A DNA stretch of 64,000 nucleotides. It comes from Stutzerimonas sp. S1 (GTDB lineage Bacteria > Pseudomonadota > Gammaproteobacteria > Pseudomonadales > Pseudomonadaceae). The notes beneath the pieces were generated by a model. It saw only the letters and a program-made list of their open reading frames with translations. It did no database searches and had not been told where the DNA came from. Location of the stretch: assembly GCF_025966695.1 (NCBI RefSeq), contig NZ_JAOEIY010000002.1:186001-250000 (forward strand), given 5' to 3'. Made by a program: the position numbers and the translations under genes. This document shows, piece after piece, positions 59,782 to 64,000 of this stretch; the first letter of the stretch is position 1, and each line of letters starts with the position of its first letter.

Positions 59782-60258
59782 ATGTCCAATCAACGTATCA
59801 AAACCCCATGCGTGGGTCTTTGCTCGACGGTTTACGGTGACCTGGTTTGCCGTGGCTGCAAGCGTTTCCACCATGAGGTGGTGAATTGGAATGCTTATAG
59901 CAATGAGGAGAAGCGGGCGGTTTGGCTGCGGCTGGAGAAGCTGCTAGCCCAGGTGATGACCGCGAAGCTGGAGGTATTCGATGCGCGCTTGCTGCGTCAG
60001 CAGCTGGAGACTCGGCAGATCCGTTTCGTAGTCGAGCAATCACCGTACTGCTGGGCTTATCAGTTGCTCGCGCGCGGTTCTCGGGTCATCCAGCAACTGG
60101 AGGCGTATGGCGTTGCCCTGCTGCCTGAGTTTCGACAGTGGTCGTTGCCGCAGCTGCGCGATGCCATCGATCGAGAGTTCTTTCTGCTGTCGGCGGCGCA
60201 TTACGAGCGATATATAGCGCCGCGTTTTCTCGTCGCCGGCATCGAACAGCGTATTTAG
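59782..60258 (+). CDS. DUF1289-domain protein
   Basis: A 158-residue protein. The N-terminal DUF1289 motif is seen as TPCVGLCSTVYGDLVCRGCKRF (four cysteines, probable Zn or Fe-S site; written here in two parts: TPCVGLC and CRGCKRF). The rest is helical and charged (LLRQQLETRQIRFVVEQS). Function unknown; related proteins are widespread in proteobacteria. It starts at ATG 59782. Confidence 0.82.
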   Translation: MSNQRIKTPCVGLCSTVYGDLVCRGCKRFHHEVVNWNAYSNEEKRAVWLRLEKLLAQVMTAKLEVFDARLLRQQLETRQIRFVVEQSPYCWAYQLLARGSRVIQQLEAYGVALLPEFRQWSLPQLRDAIDREFFLLSAAHYERYIAPRFLVAGIEQRI

Positions 60259-60289
60259 CGCAAGTCGCTCAGCGCGACTTGCGCGCAGG

Positions 60290-61150
60290 TCAATGGCGGA
60301 CAAGATCCTCTAGGTGGTCGATGATCTCATCCGGTTTGAGTACGAGCACATCGCTTTCCAGGGTATCGAGCACCACCTCGGCAGTGTTGCCCATCAGCGC
60401 GCCGGAGAAGCCGGTCCGCGCGACCGTGCCAATGACCGTTACCACAGCTTTGATCTGGTGACAGACGCGGGGAATCAGTGCGTCGGCTGGACCTTCTTCG
60501 ATATGCAGCTGCGTGTCGGCAATGCCGTAGTCCGCCTGAAACTGTTTGCACGCCTCGCGATAGCGCGCCTCGATGGTTTCCTTCAATTGAAACGCAGGGT
60601 CGGCCGCGGACAACATCGCCGAGGGGTGCGCGCTGATGACGTGGAGCTGGCCATCGGCAAGGCCGGCAATCTCATAGCCGTGGCTGACGATGGTGGCGTG
60701 TAGTGTGCGGTGCTCCAGATCGGCATTGCCGACATCCACCGCGGCGAGGATGTTGCCGCCTTTCCAGGGCGTATCGGTTTTCACCATGAGTACCGGACAT
60801 GGGCAATAACGCAGCAGCTTCCAGTCTTCCGGTGTCAGCAGCGCACGCTTGAGCGGGCTGTCTGGCACGTGTTGCTTGATGACCAGTCCGCATCCTTCGG
60901 CTTGTTGCACGGTGATGATCGTTTGATGGACGTTTTCGTGCCAGGCCTGCTGCACGCTTACGTTATGACCTTCACTCGTCAACTGCTCGCGCAGCGATTC
61001 GAGATAGGCACTGTGGTCGTGCTTGCCATCGCAAACCAACAGGTGCAGGCGCGACTGGCTGACACTGGATATCAGGTGGGCACGCTTGAGAGCCAGCGAT
61101 TGTGGCTGATTGGGGTCCAATACCACGAGGATGCAGCGAATGGCCAGCAT
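60290..61150 (-). CDS. Universal stress protein, tandem UspA domains
   Basis: A 286-residue protein with two UspA-like domains. The second has the ATP-binding segment GTVARTGFSGALMGNTAE; the first domain is degenerate. It resembles E. coli UspE in layout. ATG 61150 has GGAG seven bases upstream; a longer frame to 61162 lacks room for a site. Expression would rise with starvation or stress. Confidence 0.85.
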   Translation of the reverse strand: MLAIRCILVVLDPNQPQSLALKRAHLISSVSQSRLHLLVCDGKHDHSAYLESLREQLTSEGHNVSVQQAWHENVHQTIITVQQAEGCGLVIKQHVPDSPLKRALLTPEDWKLLRYCPCPVLMVKTDTPWKGGNILAAVDVGNADLEHRTLHATIVSHGYEIAGLADGQLHVISAHPSAMLSAADPAFQLKETIEARYREACKQFQADYGIADTQLHIEEGPADALIPRVCHQIKAVVTVIGTVARTGFSGALMGNTAEVVLDTLESDVLVLKPDEIIDHLEDLVRH

Positions 61151-61418
61151 GATCGGCTCCATTTCCTTGATGCGGGTTGGTCAACTATAAACAACCCGGC
61201 GGTGCTGGCGCTGATGTATATCAAGCAACACTGGCCGGGTTGCCCAGCATTCGTATAATGCCCGCCCCATGACACGCCCGGCCATGGCTTCACATGCTTA
61301 TTACCGTCGTGAATATCGAGAGGTAGCTGATCGATCCGGGCAATCGATAGAGGCGCAGCCGCCATCGGGCTGTACGCCCCGGCGAATGCGGGACGACGAC
61401 TGCGATCTGGATTCGGCA

Positions 61419-62051
61419 ATGAACGACAAGGCAAGAAGGGCGGCTACGCTGCCTGAAATACACGATTTCCTCGGATGCCGGACCCCTGATGCTTGGGTTG
61501 GTGCCGCGTTGTCCCAGCCGGAGGTGATGCTCCTCGACCACAAAAACTGTGAGTTCAAGGCCGCCTCAACCGCGTTGAGCCTGATTGCTAAGTACGGCCA
61601 GCACATCGATCTGATCAATTACATGTCGCGTCTGGCTCGTGAGGAATTGGTTCACCACGAGCAGGTGCTGCGGATTCTCAAGCGGCGGAAAATCGCGCTT
61701 CGCCCGGTGTCGGCGAGCCGCTACGCGTCGGGGTTACGCGCGGTTGTTCGCACGCATGAACCGCACAAGCTCACGGATACCCTAGTGGTTGGCGCGTTTA
61801 TCGAAGCGCGTTCCTGCGAGCGTTTCGAGGCACTTGTGCCGCATCTCGATGAGGAATTGGGCAGATTCTATTTCGGCTTGTTGAAGTCAGAGGCCCGGCA
61901 TTTCCAGAATTATCTGCGCTTTGCTTACCAGTACGGTGAGGTTGCTGATGTCGATCGTTCGATCGAGCGGGTGCGGCTCGTCGAGCGCGAATTGATTGAG
62001 AGTCCTGACACCGAGTTTCGCTTTCACAGTGGCGTACCGCACGCGGCCTGA
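61419..62051 (+). CDS. miaE: tRNA 2-methylthio-N6-isopentenyladenosine hydroxylase
   Basis: A 210-residue diiron enzyme that hydroxylates the isopentenyl group of ms2i6A37 in tRNA. It is ferritin-like with ligands in CEFKAASTA, EELVHHEQV, FIEARSCERF and KSEARHFQ. The start at 61419 gives the family's usual length; upstream frame is not conserved. The gene is monocistronic. Confidence 0.9.
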   Translation: MNDKARRAATLPEIHDFLGCRTPDAWVGAALSQPEVMLLDHKNCEFKAASTALSLIAKYGQHIDLINYMSRLAREELVHHEQVLRILKRRKIALRPVSASRYASGLRAVVRTHEPHKLTDTLVVGAFIEARSCERFEALVPHLDEELGRFYFGLLKSEARHFQNYLRFAYQYGEVADVDRSIERVRLVERELIESPDTEFRFHSGVPHAA

Positions 62052-62055
62052 GATT

Positions 62056-62778
62056 TCAGCTCAGGCTGAATGGGGTCTGATGGAAGCCATGCTCGTCGAC
62101 TTGCAGTGCCCAGCCCTGGCGGTCCCAGTCGCCTAAGACAATGCGTTGCGCAGGTTGACCATCGAGTTCCAGCGTGTGGGTCGCCGGGCGATGCGTATGC
62201 CCGTGGATCAGAGTGCGCACGTCATGCTCGCGCATCAGGCGCGGCACTTCGTCCAGTGTGACGTCGACGATGTCGCTGGCTTTCATTCGCGTCTGCGCTC
62301 GGCTTTCCTTGCGTAGCTTGCGGGCCAGCTTGCGGCGCGTGGATAGAGGCAGGTGGCGCAGGATGAACAGACTGAGCGGGTTCCTTAGCCGGCGGCGCAG
62401 ATGCATGTAGGCTTCGTCGCGGGTGCACAGACTGTCGCCGTGCAGCAGTAGAACATGCTGTCCATTCAGCTCGATGCGGCTGGGGTCGGGCAGGAGTGAG
62501 CAGCCAGCTTCGCGGCAAAAAGCTTTACCGAGCAGAAAGTCGCGGTTGCCGTGCATGAGAAATACTCGCGTGCCTTGATCGCTCAGGTGGCGCAAGGCGC
62601 GGGCGATGGAGTGGTGGAAAGGCGTCATGGCATCGTCGCCAATCCAGACTTCGAAGAAGTCACCGAGGATGTACAGTGCATCGGCCTTGCAGGCGCGGCT
62701 CTCGAGAAAATAGAGGAACGCCCGGGTTATATCCGGGCGTTCCTCTTCGAGATGCAGATCGGAGATCAGCAGTATCAC
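62056..62778 (-). CDS. lpxH: UDP-2,3-diacylglucosamine diphosphatase
   Basis: A 240-residue calcineurin-like phosphoesterase that makes lipid X in lipid A synthesis. Metal-binding motifs: [39 protein letters not shown] and HGHTHRP. It is on the inner-membrane surface. The start is GTG at 62778. ppiB lies 7 bp upstream in the same operon. Confidence 0.95.
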   Translation of the reverse strand: MILLISDLHLEEERPDITRAFLYFLESRACKADALYILGDFFEVWIGDDAMTPFHHSIARALRHLSDQGTRVFLMHGNRDFLLGKAFCREAGCSLLPDPSRIELNGQHVLLLHGDSLCTRDEAYMHLRRRLRNPLSLFILRHLPLSTRRKLARKLRKESRAQTRMKASDIVDVTLDEVPRLMREHDVRTLIHGHTHRPATHTLELDGQPAQRIVLGDWDRQGWALQVDEHGFHQTPFSLS

Positions 62779-62785
62779 GCGTGAG

Positions 62786-63280
62786 TTACTCGACGATCTC
62801 GGCCTTCTCGATTACCACGTCCTCCACCGGAACGTCCTGATGTCCGGATTTCATGGTGGTCGGCACGCCCTTGATCTTTTCCACTACCTCCATGCCGTCG
62901 GTGACTTCGCCGAATACGGCATAGCCCCAGCCTTGTACGGTCGGCGCGCTGTGGTCGAGGAAATCGTTGTCCTTGACGTTGATGAAAAACTGCGCAGAGG
63001 CAGAGTGGGGTTCCATGGTGCGGGCCATCGCCAACGTACCGGTCTTGTTCGAAAGGCCGTTGTTGGCTTCGTTCTTGATCGGCGCGCGAGTAGTTTTTTG
63101 CTTCATGCCTGGCTCGAAACCGCCGCCCTGGATCATGAAATTGCCGATCACGCGGTGAAAGATGGTGCCGTCGTAGTGGCCGCTCTTCACGTATTCCTTG
63201 AAGTTGGCCGTGGTCTCCGGGGCCTTGTCTTCGAACAGCTTGACGGTGATGACGCCGTAGTTGGTATGCAGTTTGATCAT
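62786..63280 (-). CDS. ppiB: Peptidyl-prolyl cis-trans isomerase B, cytoplasmic cyclophilin
   Basis: A 164-residue cyclophilin without signal peptide. The catalytic segment [13 protein letters not shown] and the [18 protein letters not shown] segment are complete. It catalyses proline isomerisation during folding. It precedes lpxH in a short operon and is divergent from glnS. Confidence 0.94.
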   Translation of the reverse strand: MIKLHTNYGVITVKLFEDKAPETTANFKEYVKSGHYDGTIFHRVIGNFMIQGGGFEPGMKQKTTRAPIKNEANNGLSNKTGTLAMARTMEPHSASAQFFINVKDNDFLDHSAPTVQGWGYAVFGEVTDGMEVVEKIKGVPTTMKSGHQDVPVEDVVIEKAEIVE

Positions 63281-63477
63281 CGGTGGATTCCGTTTCGGTG
63301 GCAGGCAGGGAGGACGCGGTCAGTGCGCTGACGAGCCGTGTCCGAGGTGTCGCCGGCCCAGGTGACAGCCTTGCGCAAGGCGCTTTGCTCTGTCAGGGGG
63401 TTGACGGGTCCGCTATGATAAGCGCTTTGTTTTGGTCGGCCTACCCTGAGCCGCACTCGCTGATCGCTAAGGACACC

Positions 63478-64000
63478 ATGAGCAAGCCCACCGTCGAAAA
63501 AGCCGCCAACTTCCTGCGCCCGATCGTCCAGGCCGACCTGGACAGCGGCAAGCATACCAAGATCATTACCCGCTTCCCGCCGGAGCCCAACGGCTACCTG
63601 CATATCGGTCACGCCAAGTCGATCTGCCTGAACTTCGGCCTGGCCGAGGAGTTTGGTGGCGAGTGTAACCTGCGTTTCGACGACACCAATCCGGCCAAGG
63701 AAGACCAGGAATACATCGATGCCATCAAGGCTGACGTCGAGTGGCTGGGCTTCAAGTGGGCCGGCGAGGAGCATTACGCCTCGGACTATTTCGACCAGTT
63801 GCATGACTGGGCGATTCATCTGATCAAAGCCGGCAAGGCCTATGTCTGCGACCTGTCCTCCGACGAGGCCCGCGAATACCGCGGTAACCTGACCGAGCCG
63901 GGCAAGAACAGCCCGTTCCGCGAGCGCAGCGTGGAGGAAAACCTCGACCTTTTCGCGCGTATGAAAGCCGGCGAATTCCCGGACGGCGCCCGTGCGCTGC
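63478..64000 (+). CDS. glnS: Glutaminyl-tRNA synthetase, N-terminal part (3' end outside window)
   Basis: The first about 174 residues of a class I aminoacyl-tRNA synthetase. The HIGH motif appears as [12 protein letters not shown] near residue 40, followed by [10 protein letters not shown] and KADVEWLGF, typical of GlnRS. AAGGAC precedes the ATG at 63478. It charges tRNA-Gln. The frame runs off the window end. Confidence 0.95.
   Translation, partial: MSKPTVEKAANFLRPIVQADLDSGKHTKIITRFPPEPNGYLHIGHAKSICLNFGLAEEFGGECNLRFDDTNPAKEDQEYIDAIKADVEWLGFKWAGEEHYASDYFDQLHDWAIHLIKAGKAYVCDLSSDEAREYRGNLTEPGKNSPFRERSVEENLDLFARMKAGEFPDGARAL

Overview
The window is a high-GC chromosomal segment of a Pseudomonadaceae bacterium. 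The markers point to the Pseudomonas stutzeri (Stutzerimonas) group: a lipA-lifO secreted lipase pair, the cmaX-crfX-cmpX-sigX-oprF block, oprI, a methylisocitrate operon run by a GntR regulator, cysB, cysH with Fe-S cysteines, and thrH. The assignment is from gene content and remembered Pseudomonas gene order, not from a database comparison. No rRNA, tRNA or CRISPR array was found.

Layout. 0-4 kb: the end of an AI-2E family permease, a patatin lipase, selD-mnmH (2-selenouridine tRNA modification) and a small lipoprotein. 4-11 kb: a P-type cation ATPase, divergent from a MoxR-DUF58-TgpA (transglutaminase) operon. 11-22 kb: thioesterase, chemoreceptor, TatD nuclease, MltF-like transglycosylase, lipA-lifO behind a likely sigma-54 promoter, greB, an ABC exporter pair of the YbbA/YbbP type, and tesA. 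22.2-28.8 kb: a 6.6-kb integrated element inside tesA. 29-41 kb: L,D-transpeptidase, oprI, GNAT protein, DAHP synthase, a PanE-like reductase, cysB, cysH, thrH, pabB, and a three-gene cluster (ATP-grasp ligase, 7TM/inactive transglutaminase, retropepsin-like protease). 41-48 kb: GntR regulator-prpB-prpC-acnD-prpF. 48-56.5 kb: ppsR divergent from ppsA, then rraA and the cmaX-to-oprF envelope-stress block. 56.7-64 kb: acnB, a DUF1289 protein, tandem Usp protein, miaE, lpxH, ppiB and the start of glnS.

The most unusual part is the element in tesA. It is bounded by a perfect 22-bp direct repeat and has a tyrosine integrase next to attR. It carries its own tesA 3' end, so TesA stays full length as a hybrid; the displaced native 3' end lies beyond attR and joins in frame when the element is removed in silico. 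Inside are two near-identical 21-bp sequences (19/21 identical, AAAACCCTCACT[G/A]ATAGGA) that look like promoters of a T7/T3/gh-1-type single-subunit phage RNA polymerase. Both point into one operon: a KilA-N-like protein, a 97-aa protein, a coiled-coil protein, a 342-aa protein resembling an HK97-fold capsid protein, a UUCG-loop terminator like T7 T-phi, and a 43-aa membrane peptide. The 440 bp between the promoters contain no gene but do have an AT-rich tract and GC-rich hairpins, an arrangement like the T7 primary replication origin. No phage RNA polymerase, DNA polymerase, terminase, portal or tail gene is present. I infer a satellite (capsid-encoding chromosomal island) that waits for a T7-like helper phage whose RNA polymerase switches on its late operon. 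The capsid and origin assignments are tentative; the attachment sites and promoter pair are seen directly.

Elsewhere the genes form coherent physiological units: propionate catabolism (prp) next to gluconeogenic PEP synthase and its regulator, envelope maintenance (oprI, L,D-transpeptidase, sigX-oprF), sulfate assimilation (cysB, cysH) and aromatic/folate precursors (DAHP synthase, pabB).
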